Below, in pieces: positions 1 through 6,908 of a stretch of 12,179 nucleotides of DNA; within the stretch, counting starts at the first letter, position 1; each line of letters starts with the position of its first letter. The stretch lies in the NCBI GenBank assembly GCA_018816605.1, contig JAHIVS010000382.1, positions 1 through 12,179 of the forward strand, in the 5' to 3' direction. The translations under genes and the position numbers were made by a program. The notes beneath the pieces were generated by a model that ran no database searches, was not told the origin of the DNA, and saw only the letters and a program-made list of their open reading frames with translations. The stretch is from Pseudomonadota bacterium. GTDB taxonomy: Bacteria > Desulfobacterota > Desulfobacteria > Desulfobacterales > Desulfobacteraceae.

Positions 1-1526
1 TTCACATATTCCTGCATTTTATCGTGGCTCATGGTCTTCATCGTGTAAAAAAACCTATAAAAAATCATTTCCCTGGAACACCTATAGAAAAACCGCCTCA
101 TGGCTTCTTCATCCGATGGTTTCATGGCCCTAAACCGGATATCAACCCCGCCTTTAAATCTTTTGGTATAAAAAATATGGGCCGGAAAAAAATGGGCGGA
201 TCGGCTCACAAAAATCTGGTTGGGATAGATGATTTTCCGCTCCCGGGCCTGTCGGATAAGCTCTTCCCTGTCATCGGGATGGGCAATGTCGATGATGGCC
301 TGGGCCCTCTCCCTCAGGGAGCGCCACTTGAGGATGGCCACACCGTATTCCGTTGCAAGAACATGGACCGATTCCTTTAACCGCAGCTGGTTGGCATAAT
401 TCTGAATGCTCACCAGAATATTGGATTTTCCCTCAGCATTCCGGCTGGGAAGCCCGATAATGGTCCGGCCATCCTTTGAAGCTTCCGCCCCTTTAAAAAA
501 ATCGATTCCCTCCCCCGGCCCCGTGATGACCGCGCCTTTTAAGGGGAAGGCGATGCTGCCCAGAATATCTACTTTCCGCGCCTCGTAAATGGCCACAAAC
601 TGGGGATTGTCGGCTATAAACTTTGGATTGCACACCCAGTCGATACCCTGGAACTCCACCAGGGGGTTCCGGTCAAGCCATGCCATCAGCTCTCTGGTCC
701 CCAGGGCATAGGAAGCCAGGGATTTGCCCCGGAAGGGGAATTTGCGCCGGTTGTTGACCGCACCGGAATTGATCAATTCTGCCATGGCATCGGTAAAATA
801 AAGGGAATGAAATCCCAGATCCTTTTTATCGGACAAATAGGGCACCAGGGCTTCAAACAGGGGGCCCAGGGAATAATTGATACAATCTCCATCCTTGATC
901 ACCGATGCCACATTGGCAGCCACCTGTTTCATCTGGTTGGAAACCTTGGGAACCTCATAGGTAATGGGTTTGCGCTCGGATCTCACCAGCAGATCAAAAT
1001 CCTCTATGGAGACAAAGGTGTCCCCATAGGTAAAGGGCATGTCTGCATTGATCTCACCTACGACCAGAGAGGCCTGGTCCATGACTTCCCGGGCCACATC
1101 CACGGCCACCCCGAGGCTGCAATAACCGGATTCATCCGGCGGGGTGATCTGGATAAAGGCCACGTCCATCAGCATCCTGCGGGACTTGATGATTTCAGGG
1201 ATTTCAGAGGAATAGGCGGGAATCAGGTCCACCTGACCCGTGGCAATGGTGTCCCAGGACACAAAGCCTGCAACAAAGGTTTTCAACCGATAATTGGGGG
1301 CATTGAGCTTGTCAACCGAAAGAATGGTGTCTCCCTGGACTGCCAGCTGAACCAATTCAAGATCCCGGATATTGTGGGCATCCACATCCAGCAGGGTGGT
1401 TATCAGGGTTCTGGGGGCAGCCGGACCCGTCCCGATGAAAATGGTCATTCCCGGCTTGATATGATTTAGGATTGTTTCAGGTGGGACCAGGCGTTCTTCC
1501 CAGTTGGACAGGTTTATGTCTGACAT
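1..1526 (-). CDS. Acetyl-CoA hydrolase/CoA-transferase family protein fused to GNAT domain (3' end outside window)
   Basis: Reverse-strand reading from ATG at 1526 is open for 508 codons and runs off the left edge. AAGGAG lies 5 nt before the ATG. The protein matches the acetyl-CoA hydrolase/4-hydroxybutyrate CoA-transferase family (class I CoA-transferases): an N-terminal Rossmann-like half to about residue 210, then a C-terminal half with GSIAFPL (323-329), FFKGAEAS (343-350), TIIGLPS (355-361) and TEYGVAILKWRSLRERA (392-408). From about residue 462 (VDIRFRAMKPSDEEAMRRFF) a GNAT acetyltransferase domain begins and is cut by the window. Such CoA-transferase/GNAT fusions are known in Desulfobacterota and related anaerobes. 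The family moves CoA between carboxylic acids or hydrolyses acyl-CoA in the cytosol. Oddity: where the family usually has HTE with the catalytic glutamate, this protein reads HSL (His240-Ser-Leu242), so transferase activity is doubtful. Confidence 0.9.
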   Translation of the reverse strand, partial: MSDINLSNWEERLVPPETILNHIKPGMTIFIGTGPAAPRTLITTLLDVDAHNIRDLELVQLAVQGDTILSVDKLNAPNYRLKTFVAGFVSWDTIATGQVDLIPAYSSEIPEIIKSRRMLMDVAFIQITPPDESGYCSLGVAVDVAREVMDQASLVVGEINADMPFTYGDTFVSIEDFDLLVRSERKPITYEVPKVSNQMKQVAANVASVIKDGDCINYSLGPLFEALVPYLSDKKDLGFHSLYFTDAMAELINSGAVNNRRKFPFRGKSLASYALGTRELMAWLDRNPLVEFQGIDWVCNPKFIADNPQFVAIYEARKVDILGSIAFPLKGAVITGPGEGIDFFKGAEASKDGRTIIGLPSRNAEGKSNILVSIQNYANQLRLKESVHVLATEYGVAILKWRSLRERAQAIIDIAHPDDREELIRQARERKIIYPNQIFVSRSAHFFPAHIFYTKRFKGGVDIRFRAMKPSDEEAMRRFFYRCSREMIFYRFFYTMKTMSHDKMQEYV

Positions 1527-1567
1527 AAGGGCTCCTTGCATTGCCAATGGGTTGATGAGCGGGATAA

Positions 1568-1597
1568 TTTAAATCTTATCAACAAAGACCATGTCAA
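1568..1597 (-). promoter_or_regulatory. Possible promoter of the CoA-transferase/GNAT gene
   Basis: Read on the minus strand, a perfect -35 TTGACA (1597-1592) is followed after 18 nt by TTTAAA (1573-1568), a 4/6 match to the -10 consensus. The expected start is about 35 nt upstream of the ATG. The segment overlaps an inverted repeat, GTTGAT (1551-1556) with ATCAAC (1578-1583), and a nested GATAA/TTATC pair (1563-1567 and 1576-1580), which could be operator half-sites. The -10 match is poor, so the call is tentative. Confidence 0.3.
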
Positions 1598-1645
1598 TCA
1601 AGTTATTCCGCAAACCCCAGAACGTTGAGGGTTTTATTTTCATTT

Positions 1646-1661
1646 CTTGATCTGTATCAAG
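1646..1661. promoter_or_regulatory. FNR/CRP-family operator upstream of hcp
   Basis: The sequence CTTGATCTGTATCAAG is a perfect interrupted palindrome holding TTGAT-N4-ATCAA, the classical FNR consensus. In anaerobes, hcp genes are commonly controlled by CRP/FNR-type regulators such as HcpR or DNR/FNR that respond to nitrosative stress or oxygen. The box centre (1653.5) is about 42 bp upstream of the start expected from a -10-like TATGCT at 1684-1689, the class II activator geometry. Which regulator binds is inference. Confidence 0.7.
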
Positions 1662-1683
1662 GATTCCTCCCAAAGGGTTAAGA

Positions 1684-1689
1684 TATGCT
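1684..1689 (+). promoter_or_regulatory. hcp: Likely -10 element of the hcp promoter
   Basis: TATGCT (4/6 to TATAAT) has no good -35 hexamer at the right distance; the FNR-like box overlaps that position instead, as in activator-dependent promoters. The predicted start near 1696 gives a leader of about 70 nt with a small CATCGC/GCGATG palindrome at 1713-1726. The ribosome binding site is AAAAGGGG before the ATG at 1765. Confidence 0.4.
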
Positions 1690-1764
1690 GTCCTAACATT
1701 GAGGATATGACCGCATCGCTGGCGATGAACCCAATACACTTTATTTTATAAAAAGGGGACCCCC

Positions 1765-3525
1765 ATGAAAAAAAAAGACATCTCAAGAAGAAATTTTCTC
1801 AAAAAGAGCACCCTGGCCATGACCGCAAGCGCCCTGCTTCCATCCATTTTCTCTGCTAAAACAGCCTTTGCATCGGATGCAGACAAGACCAAAATGTTCT
1901 GTTACCAGTGTGAACAGACCATGGGCGGGAAAGGATGCACCACCATCGGCGTCTGTGGCAAAACCCCTGAAGTTGCCGCACTCCAGGATCTGCTGATTTA
2001 TACCCTTAAAGGCCTTTCACTGGCAGCTGTGGCCGGCAGAAAGGTCAACATCTCGGACAAGGAAACCAACCGGTTTACCTGCATGGCCCTGTTCGCCACC
2101 CTGACCAATGTGGAATTTGATCCCTACCGGTTTGAAGACCTTTTGTTTCAGTCTGTCTCCCTCAGGGACAAAATGATCAAACAGGTAAGGGCTGCCGGCG
2201 GTACCATTGACAGCAAAAGCCCAAGCCTGACCCTGAAACTCAAACCCACCATGGCAGGAATGGCCGCCCAGGGAATGGATTACGGCCTTTTGTCCGACCC
2301 GGACACAAACCCGGACATCCGCTCCCTCCAGCACATGCTGCTCTTCGGCATCAAGGGCATGGCGGCCTACACAGACCATGCGGCAGAACATGACCAGGAA
2401 GACGAAGGCAATTATGAATTTGTCCACCGGGGCCTGGCTGCCCTGGAAGACAAAAGCCTGGGGATGGAGCCATTGCTGGGCCTTGTCCTTGAATGCGGCG
2501 AAAAAAACCTGCGGGCCATGGAGCTGCTCAGCCTCGGCAACACAGGGGCCTACGGCAATCCGATTCCCACAAAGGTTCCCCTGGGTTCTAAAAAGGGAAA
2601 GGCCATTCTGGTCTCCGGCCATGACCTCATTGACCTGGAAGCGGTCCTGGAAGCCAGTGCCGGAAAAAACATCTTTGTCTACACCCATGGCGAGATGCTG
2701 CCCGCCCACGGATATCCGAAATTAAAAGAGCGGTTTCCCCATTTCTACGGCCATTATGGTACGGCATGGCAGAACCAGAAAAAGGAATTTGACGCATTTC
2801 CGGGTGCCATTCTCATGACCTCCAATTGTATCCAGAAACCCAAACAATCCTATAAGAAAAATATCTTTACCACCGGCACCGTGGGCATGCCAGGGGTCAC
2901 CCATCTGAGCAAGAGCAACCTTATGCCCCTGGTCGAGCAAGCCCTGGCATTACCGGGATATACCCAAGACACGCCGGACATGGAAATCCTGGTGGGGTTC
3001 GGTCACGACGCTGTTCTCGGGGTTGCCGACAAGATTGTGGCAGGTGTGAAAGACGGGTCCATTGGTCATTTTTTCCTGGTCGGCGGCTGCGACGGGGTGA
3101 AAAAATCCAGAAATTATTATACGGAATTTGTTGAAAAAACGCCGGACAACAGCATTGTGCTCACCCTGGCCTGCGGAAAATTCAAATTCTTCAAACAGCA
3201 GCTGGGCGATATCAACGGAATCCCCAGACTTCTGGATGTGGGACAATGCAACGACGCCCATTCCGCCGTACTCATCGCCGTGGCGCTGACCAAGGCCTTT
3301 GATACCGACGTCAACGGACTGCCCCTGTCCTTTATCATCTCCTGGTATGAACAAAAAGCGGTTGCCGTTCTCCTGAGCCTTCTCCACCTGGGTATCAACG
3401 ATATCTACCTGGGGCCCTCTCTGCCGGCGTTTGTCACACCCAATGTACTGGATGTGCTGGTTAAAAACTATAAACTCACTCCCATTGGAACCCCTGAAGG
3501 CGATTTGAAAAAGATTCTCGGATAA
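1765..3525 (+). CDS. hcp: Hybrid cluster protein (hydroxylamine/NO reductase) with Tat signal peptide
   Basis: A 586-aa class I Hcp. The family's enzymes reduce hydroxylamine or NO and act in nitrosative-stress defence. The N-terminal [4Fe-4S] motif C-x2-C-x8-C-x5-C is at Cys46, 49, 58 and 64. All expected hybrid-cluster ligands are visible: His286 (GHDLIDLE), Glu310 (THGEML), Cys355 (TSNC), Cys442 (GGCDG), Cys470 (LACGK), Cys495 (GQCNDAHS) and Glu529 (SWYEQK). Residues 1-36 form a twin-arginine signal: SRRNFLK (7-13), a hydrophobic stretch, and AFA cut before Ser37. Hcp is normally cytoplasmic and starts at MFC; here that MFC is Met44, so the export signal sits immediately before an intact Hcp. 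No good ribosome binding site precedes Met44. The gene stands alone behind an FNR-like box and ends at a strong stem-loop. Confidence 0.97.
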   Translation: MKKKDISRRNFLKKSTLAMTASALLPSIFSAKTAFASDADKTKMFCYQCEQTMGGKGCTTIGVCGKTPEVAALQDLLIYTLKGLSLAAVAGRKVNISDKETNRFTCMALFATLTNVEFDPYRFEDLLFQSVSLRDKMIKQVRAAGGTIDSKSPSLTLKLKPTMAGMAAQGMDYGLLSDPDTNPDIRSLQHMLLFGIKGMAAYTDHAAEHDQEDEGNYEFVHRGLAALEDKSLGMEPLLGLVLECGEKNLRAMELLSLGNTGAYGNPIPTKVPLGSKKGKAILVSGHDLIDLEAVLEASAGKNIFVYTHGEMLPAHGYPKLKERFPHFYGHYGTAWQNQKKEFDAFPGAILMTSNCIQKPKQSYKKNIFTTGTVGMPGVTHLSKSNLMPLVEQALALPGYTQDTPDMEILVGFGHDAVLGVADKIVAGVKDGSIGHFFLVGGCDGVKKSRNYYTEFVEKTPDNSIVLTLACGKFKFFKQQLGDINGIPRLLDVGQCNDAHSAVLIAVALTKAFDTDVNGLPLSFIISWYEQKAVAVLLSLLHLGINDIYLGPSLPAFVTPNVLDVLVKNYKLTPIGTPEGDLKKILG

Positions 3526-3556
3526 CCCGCCCCATCAATTTAGCATAAGCGTTTCC

Positions 3557-3590
3557 GATTTCCCCATACCCATCCGGGTATGGGGAAATC
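3557..3590. terminator. Stem-loop between convergent hcp and mntP
   Basis: A perfect 15-bp stem (3557-3571 with 3576-3590) closes a 4-nt ATCC loop. It lies about 30 nt after the hcp stop and directly after the mntP stop (3592-3594 on the minus strand). The U-tract is short on the plus strand (TTT) and absent on the minus strand, but the position between convergent genes supports a shared bidirectional terminator. Confidence 0.75.
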
Positions 3591-3591
3591 T

Positions 3592-4149
3592 TTAAGAAAA
3601 TTCAAGGAACACAATTCTTAGGCCAATGAAAAGCAGAATCAGGCCGCCGACAATTTCCATGCGTTTTCCGAACAGGGCGCCCAGGTGCTTGCCGATAGCG
3701 ATGGCGGCAAGGGACATGGCGGCCGTGATAATGCCGATGGCAGCGCTGGGATACCAGATATTCACCTCCAGCATGGCAAGGCTTAAGCCTATGGCCAGGG
3801 CGTCGATGCTGGTGGCAACGCTGAGCATCACCATGGTCATGCCCCGGGAAGGATCTTTTTTAAGGGTTGCATCCTTATCGTCCATTCCGGAAAGAATCAT
3901 GCGGCTCCCCACAAATGAAAGCAGGCCAAAGGCAATCCAGTGGTCAAAGGCCTTCAGATAGGAGACAAAGCCGACTCCCAGACCCCACCCGATCACGGGC
4001 ATCATAAACTGAAACAGTCCAAAGTGAAACGCCAGGCGGAAAACGGCCCGTCCGTCCTTTGCAAATCCGCCTGCGGCAGCGGCCAGGGAGACGGCCGCCG
4101 CATCCATTGCAAGTCCCACTGCGATCACCATAATATCAATCGTTCCCAT
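3592..4149 (-). CDS. mntP: Manganese efflux pump MntP (DUF204/YebN family)
   Basis: A 185-aa, six-helix inner-membrane protein of the MntP family, which exports Mn(II). Two internally similar halves are visible, each with an acidic transmembrane motif: GLAMDAAAVSLA (Asp16) and ATSIDALAIGLS (Asp116). The helix-2 signature FHFGLFQFMMPVIGWGLG (42-59) and the C-terminal IVGGLILLFIGLRIV are typical. The usual MDAFAV reads MDAAAV, a small deviation. A longer reading begins at GTG (4170), but an AGGAG lies inside those codons and AGGG sits 7 nt before the ATG at 4149. That ATG start gives a length close to E. coli MntP (188 aa) and is preferred. No yybP-ykoY manganese riboswitch was recognised upstream. 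Confidence 0.93.
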   Translation of the reverse strand: MGTIDIMVIAVGLAMDAAAVSLAAAAGGFAKDGRAVFRLAFHFGLFQFMMPVIGWGLGVGFVSYLKAFDHWIAFGLLSFVGSRMILSGMDDKDATLKKDPSRGMTMVMLSVATSIDALAIGLSLAMLEVNIWYPSAAIGIITAAMSLAAIAIGKHLGALFGKRMEIVGGLILLFIGLRIVFLEFS

Positions 4150-4217
4150 ATAAAACCCTGATCTCCTCACGTTAAAATTCTACCCTATAAAACTTCCTTT
4201 TATATTGCAATTGCTAA

Positions 4218-4274
4218 GGACACGGGAAAAAAACTTTTCAGGTTCCCTTGGGGACCTGCTTGAAATTCGTGTCC
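4218..4274. other. Nested stem-loop between mntP and the rubrerythrin-like gene
   Basis: An outer 7-bp stem, GGACACG (4218-4224) with CGTGTCC (4268-4274), encloses an inner hairpin, CAGGT (4239-4243) with ACCTG (4254-4258). The inner hairpin extends through a T4244/G4253 pair and CC/GG. That pair is a G-U wobble in a plus-strand transcript but a C-A mismatch in a minus-strand one, slightly favouring an RNA in the leader of the plus-strand gene at 4335. Read on the minus strand, the inner hairpin is followed 4-5 nt later by seven T (4233-4227), resembling an attenuator upstream of mntP. It matches no RNA class I recognise. Confidence 0.45.
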
Positions 4275-4334
4275 ACATGATGTACTCTTTTTCTATTTAA
4301 ACCGTCTGATCCAAAACACAGGAGATATCTACCC

Positions 4335-4838
4335 ATGGACACATCAAACACCCTGAACATATTGAAAAGCGCTTTTCTCATGGAGCGTCAGGGCAAACAC
4401 CTTTATGAAACAGCCAAAACCCATGCACAAGACAAGGAAGTAAAAGCGTTTTTCCAGAGCCTTGTTGACGACGAGCAGGAACACATGGATCTTCTCGAAA
4501 AACAATTCAAATCCTATATGAAAAGCGGGAAATTCATGGCCGGCGGATTTGAGAATGACGCCGGCGCCGTAGCGGCCCCGGATATTCTCAGCGATGCCGT
4601 AAAAAAGAATATCAATGCCGCAGGCTTTGAGTCAACGGCCATAACCGCTGCCATTGGGTTTGAAGAGAAAGCCGTAACCATGTACGCCCAAAGGGCCAAA
4701 GAGGCCACAGATCCGGAAGAAAAAAAAATGTACAATTGGCTGTCCGTCTGGGAAACATCCCATCTTAAAAAACTGATGGACCTCCAGGAATCCCTCATGG
4801 CAAGAATATGGGAAGACAATAATTTCTGGCCCTTCTAA
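4335..4838 (+). CDS. Rubrerythrin-like ferritin-family diiron protein (no rubredoxin domain)
   Basis: A 167-aa protein that should fold as a four-helix bundle binding a diiron centre. Expected ligands are visible: Glu17 (MERQGKHLY), Glu47 and His50 in ExxH (EQEH), Glu110 (GFEEKAVTMY), and Glu140 and His143 in a second ExxH (ETSH). It lacks the C-terminal CxxC...CxxC rubredoxin domain of classical rubrerythrin and ends in an aromatic IWEDNNFWPF tail, as in many short rubrerythrin-like proteins of anaerobes. Such proteins typically handle peroxide, oxygen or iron in the cytosol; the substrate here is not known. AGGAG lies 10 nt before the ATG. The gene is monocistronic, diverges from mntP and ends at a strong terminator. 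Confidence 0.88.
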   Translation: MDTSNTLNILKSAFLMERQGKHLYETAKTHAQDKEVKAFFQSLVDDEQEHMDLLEKQFKSYMKSGKFMAGGFENDAGAVAAPDILSDAVKKNINAAGFESTAITAAIGFEEKAVTMYAQRAKEATDPEEKKMYNWLSVWETSHLKKLMDLQESLMARIWEDNNFWPF

Positions 4839-4867
4839 GTTCGGCAAACCCGTCCGGACAAAGTTTT

Positions 4868-4905
4868 AAAAAAAAGGGATACAGCCGGGCTGTATCCCTT
4901 TTTTT
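4868..4905. terminator. Bidirectional rho-independent terminator
   Basis: A 10-bp perfect stem (GGGATACAGC at 4876-4885 with GCTGTATCCC at 4889-4898, loop CGG) is flanked by eight A on the left and seven T on the right. It therefore has a U-tract in both directions and serves both the rubrerythrin-like gene and the convergent cytochrome gene. Confidence 0.92.
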
Positions 4906-4920
4906 ATACAAATTCTTTTC

Positions 4921-6261
4921 CTAAAGGGTCTGGGTGATCCTTGCCATCTCCACCACGGGCAAGGGCCCCAAAGGAGTGCCCGGAATCTGGTTTAAAAGCT
5001 TCTGGGGCATGCCCCGGTACAGGAGCCGGGCGGTAATCACGGATTTTTTCTTGGGCACAAATCCCAGATCAATGGTTTGGGATACCTGCTGCATGGCCGG
5101 TATCCTGTTGTCGGAAAGCACCTGTTTTGCCTTTGCTATGTTGAACACGGGATTGCCATTCCCATCCCCAAAGACAGTTCTGAAAATGATGGTATCCTTG
5201 GGCAGTTCTTTTTTTTCATCTAAAAATCCGGATTTGAAAACAATATTTTTATCCGGATCCTGGATACTGATCTCAATCCACACCTGGCGGAGGTCTCCGA
5301 CCCCCGTGGGAATGGAATGACCGGCTCCGGAGTTGGTCACCAACACCTCCACTTGTTTTTTGGCCAGCCGGTCTGTGTTCAGGTCAATCTGTGCTGCATT
5401 TTCAAGGCGTTCAACCGCCATGTCCCGTTTTTCCAGGCCGTTGAATTGACCGGTCACAGCGGTATTGCCGCCCACAAAATAATGGGTAAAAATATGGGGC
5501 CTTTCGATACTGTCATCCGTTGCGGCTCCCGGGTTTTCCGGCCGGTCGGTGGAACCGGTGGCCGGCACATCGGGTCGCTGGTACATGTGGCAGCCCTGGC
5601 AGGTGACCCTTTTGTCAGGATCCGGATCATTATAGGGGCTGTTCTTCCATTCCGTATAGGTGCTCTCAAGGGTTGTGCCAAAGGCCACATGTTTGACATC
5701 ATGGCAGGTGCCGCAGATCTGGGAGCTTTGATGAAGCTCGGAAAAAGCGGATTCATGGAAATCCGATTCCGCATCGTCAAAGGGCCCGTATTTGATGCCC
5801 GGGTTCTCCTCTCCATGGCCTGGGGAAAGTACCAGCCCGTTGTTGTACATCTGGGTGGTGTCCACGGCCGAATGACAATAATCACACTGGATTCCCTGGG
5901 TGGCTATCTCCGGGGTCCGGGACAGGTCATCGGAAAATTTTTCAGGAAATCCTGTGATGGCCCCCACAGGAGTGTGGCATTTCACACAGGATTCGGCTTC
6001 TTCAATTTCCCCTGCCTCGGTGAGCCCCTGGCGCAGAAAAGTTGCCACCCGGTTATAGATCGGGTCTTTATGGGACAGGTTGTGCATGGAATTGGTCCAC
6101 TGCTCATGGATTTCCCAATGACAGCCGCCACAGGTCTGGGGGTCGATAAACCGGTCCAGTTCGAATTTTTTAGCAGGGGTGGCTGCGGCAGTGACCAGCA
6201 AAAGGGTGGTTGCCAGCAGGGCCATTACGGGACTGAAAAAACTTCTAAACTTTTTTTTCAA
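4921..6261 (-). CDS. Secreted pentaheme c-type cytochrome, cytochrome c554-like
   Basis: A 446-aa protein with a Sec signal peptide (MKKKFRSFF, hydrophobic 11-27, likely cut near AAATPA) and five CxxCH haem sites: Cys44-His48, Cys92-His96, Cys126-His130, Cys183-His187 and Cys221-His225. The first motif context (CGGCHWEIHEQWTNSMHNLSH, 44-64) resembles the cytochrome c554 family; HIFTHYFVGGN (256-266) probably supplies distal haem histidines. The last ~140 residues lack haem motifs, include GAGHSIPTGVGDLRQVW (312-328) and look like a beta-rich domain seen in related multihaem proteins. A periplasmic electron-transfer role is expected; the partner is unknown. The start is TTG: AAGGAG lies 7 nt upstream, and the next ATG would destroy the signal peptide. 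It lies 11 bp downstream of the coiled-coil gene, whose stop codon overlaps this ribosome binding site. Confidence 0.92.
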   Translation of the reverse strand: MKKKFRSFFSPVMALLATTLLLVTAAATPAKKFELDRFIDPQTCGGCHWEIHEQWTNSMHNLSHKDPIYNRVATFLRQGLTEAGEIEEAESCVKCHTPVGAITGFPEKFSDDLSRTPEIATQGIQCDYCHSAVDTTQMYNNGLVLSPGHGEENPGIKYGPFDDAESDFHESAFSELHQSSQICGTCHDVKHVAFGTTLESTYTEWKNSPYNDPDPDKRVTCQGCHMYQRPDVPATGSTDRPENPGAATDDSIERPHIFTHYFVGGNTAVTGQFNGLEKRDMAVERLENAAQIDLNTDRLAKKQVEVLVTNSGAGHSIPTGVGDLRQVWIEISIQDPDKNIVFKSGFLDEKKELPKDTIIFRTVFGDGNGNPVFNIAKAKQVLSDNRIPAMQQVSQTIDLGFVPKKKSVITARLLYRGMPQKLLNQIPGTPLGPLPVVEMARITQTL

Positions 6262-6272
6262 GTAATTTCTCC

Positions 6273-6740
6273 TTATTTTTCAGGGGCTGTTTTTTTTAAA
6301 GGGCCTGGGTCGGAAGATTGGACCAGGCTGCCCGCATATTCCTTTGTTTCACCCGCCAGGGTCAGCACCGTCCAATTGCCGTTTTCTTCCCTTGCCGCCA
6401 CCAGACACTCCAGCGGTGTGCCGTCACTAAGGGTGATGAAACATTGGCCGCTTTCGTTCAGGGTGTTAACCTGGACAAATTTTTTATCCCTGGATATTTG
6501 TCTGAATCTCTCTGTTGCCTGTTCAATGGCAATGATCCTATTGTATTCACCTTCATCCATCTTTTTAATTTGGTCTCTCAAATCGTTGATCTGCTGTTTC
6601 AGGCCGGCAATGGTATCAACCACCTCTTTCATCTCAGCCGTATTTTTTGATGGAATGGAAAATAAAATCTGCTTGTGCACCTCCATGTCTGTCTCAATAA
6701 AATTAATCCGCTGCAGCAATCCTTTTATATTTGCACTCAT
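6273..6740 (-). CDS. Coiled-coil protein of unknown function, upstream partner of the pentaheme cytochrome
   Basis: A 155-aa protein not recognised as a known family. Residues 1-82 are strongly helical and charged with heptad-like spacing (GLKQQINDLRDQIKKMDEGE, 46-65), suggesting a coiled coil and oligomerisation. Residues 87-136 alternate in a beta-like pattern (FVQVNT, CFITLSDGTPLECLVAA, WTVLTLAG), suggesting a small beta domain. The tail is Pro/Lys rich. There is no signal peptide or membrane segment, so it should be cytosolic even though its operon partner is periplasmic. ATG at 6740 follows a weak AGGG 10 nt upstream. It is the first gene of a two-gene unit with the cytochrome and has a good promoter upstream. 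Confidence 0.8.
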   Translation of the reverse strand: MSANIKGLLQRINFIETDMEVHKQILFSIPSKNTAEMKEVVDTIAGLKQQINDLRDQIKKMDEGEYNRIIAIEQATERFRQISRDKKFVQVNTLNESGQCFITLSDGTPLECLVAAREENGNWTVLTLAGETKEYAGSLVQSSDPGPLKKTAPEK

Positions 6741-6817
6741 ATCTATTTTGCCCTGTTTAAAAAAACTTTATGAATTAAAAAATGCGTCTCCCGGGTCCAA
6801 GGGTATTTTTAAAGGCG

Positions 6818-6845
6818 AGTATATATTCTTTACAAGAAGATTCAA
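6818..6845 (-). promoter_or_regulatory. Promoter of the coiled-coil/cytochrome operon
   Basis: On the minus strand TTGAAT (6845-6840) is followed after 16 nt by TATACT (6823-6818), a 5/6 match to the -10 consensus. The predicted start lies about 70 nt before the ATG at 6740. It is the best sigma-70-like match between the two minus-strand units. Confidence 0.5.
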
Positions 6846-6874
6846 TAGGATTTTTCAATTTTTGCCGTCCATGT

Positions 6875-6895
6875 AAAGGGCCAGCCTGGCCCTTT
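6875..6895. terminator. Hairpin after the fumC operon
   Basis: A 21-bp near-perfect palindrome (AAAGGGCCAG, C, CTGGCCCTTT) starts 13 nt beyond the stop of the 32-aa gene when read on the minus strand. Folded, it gives about an 8-bp stem with a 5-nt loop. Its only U-tract is the TTT within the stem, so termination would be weak, but it is the only hairpin between this operon and the next promoter. Confidence 0.4.
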
Positions 6896-6908
6896 AGCGT
6901 TTCTTGAT

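Noticed and set aside
807..1469. 220-codon plus-strand frame
   Set aside because: Antisense shadow of the CoA-transferase/GNAT gene, which is clearly conserved on the minus strand.
1551..1561. GTTGATGAGCG also present at 9361-9371
   Set aside because: An 11-bp match between two intergenic sites without symmetry or similar context is plausibly chance; no further copies were noticed.
2017..2709. 230-codon minus-strand frame
   Set aside because: Antisense to hcp, whose ligands and motifs are intact on the plus strand.
4150..4170. GTG start adding seven residues to MntP
   Set aside because: The AGGAG that would serve translation lies within those extra codons, and the ATG at 4149 gives the normal family N-terminus.
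4150..4334. yybP-ykoY manganese riboswitch ahead of mntP
   Set aside because: The conserved riboswitch core could not be found on the minus strand; only an unrelated nested stem-loop is present.
5317..6876. 519-codon plus-strand frame
   Set aside because: It lies antisense to the pentaheme cytochrome and coiled-coil genes, which have haem motifs, a signal peptide and ribosome binding sites; the plus-strand translation shows no family signature.
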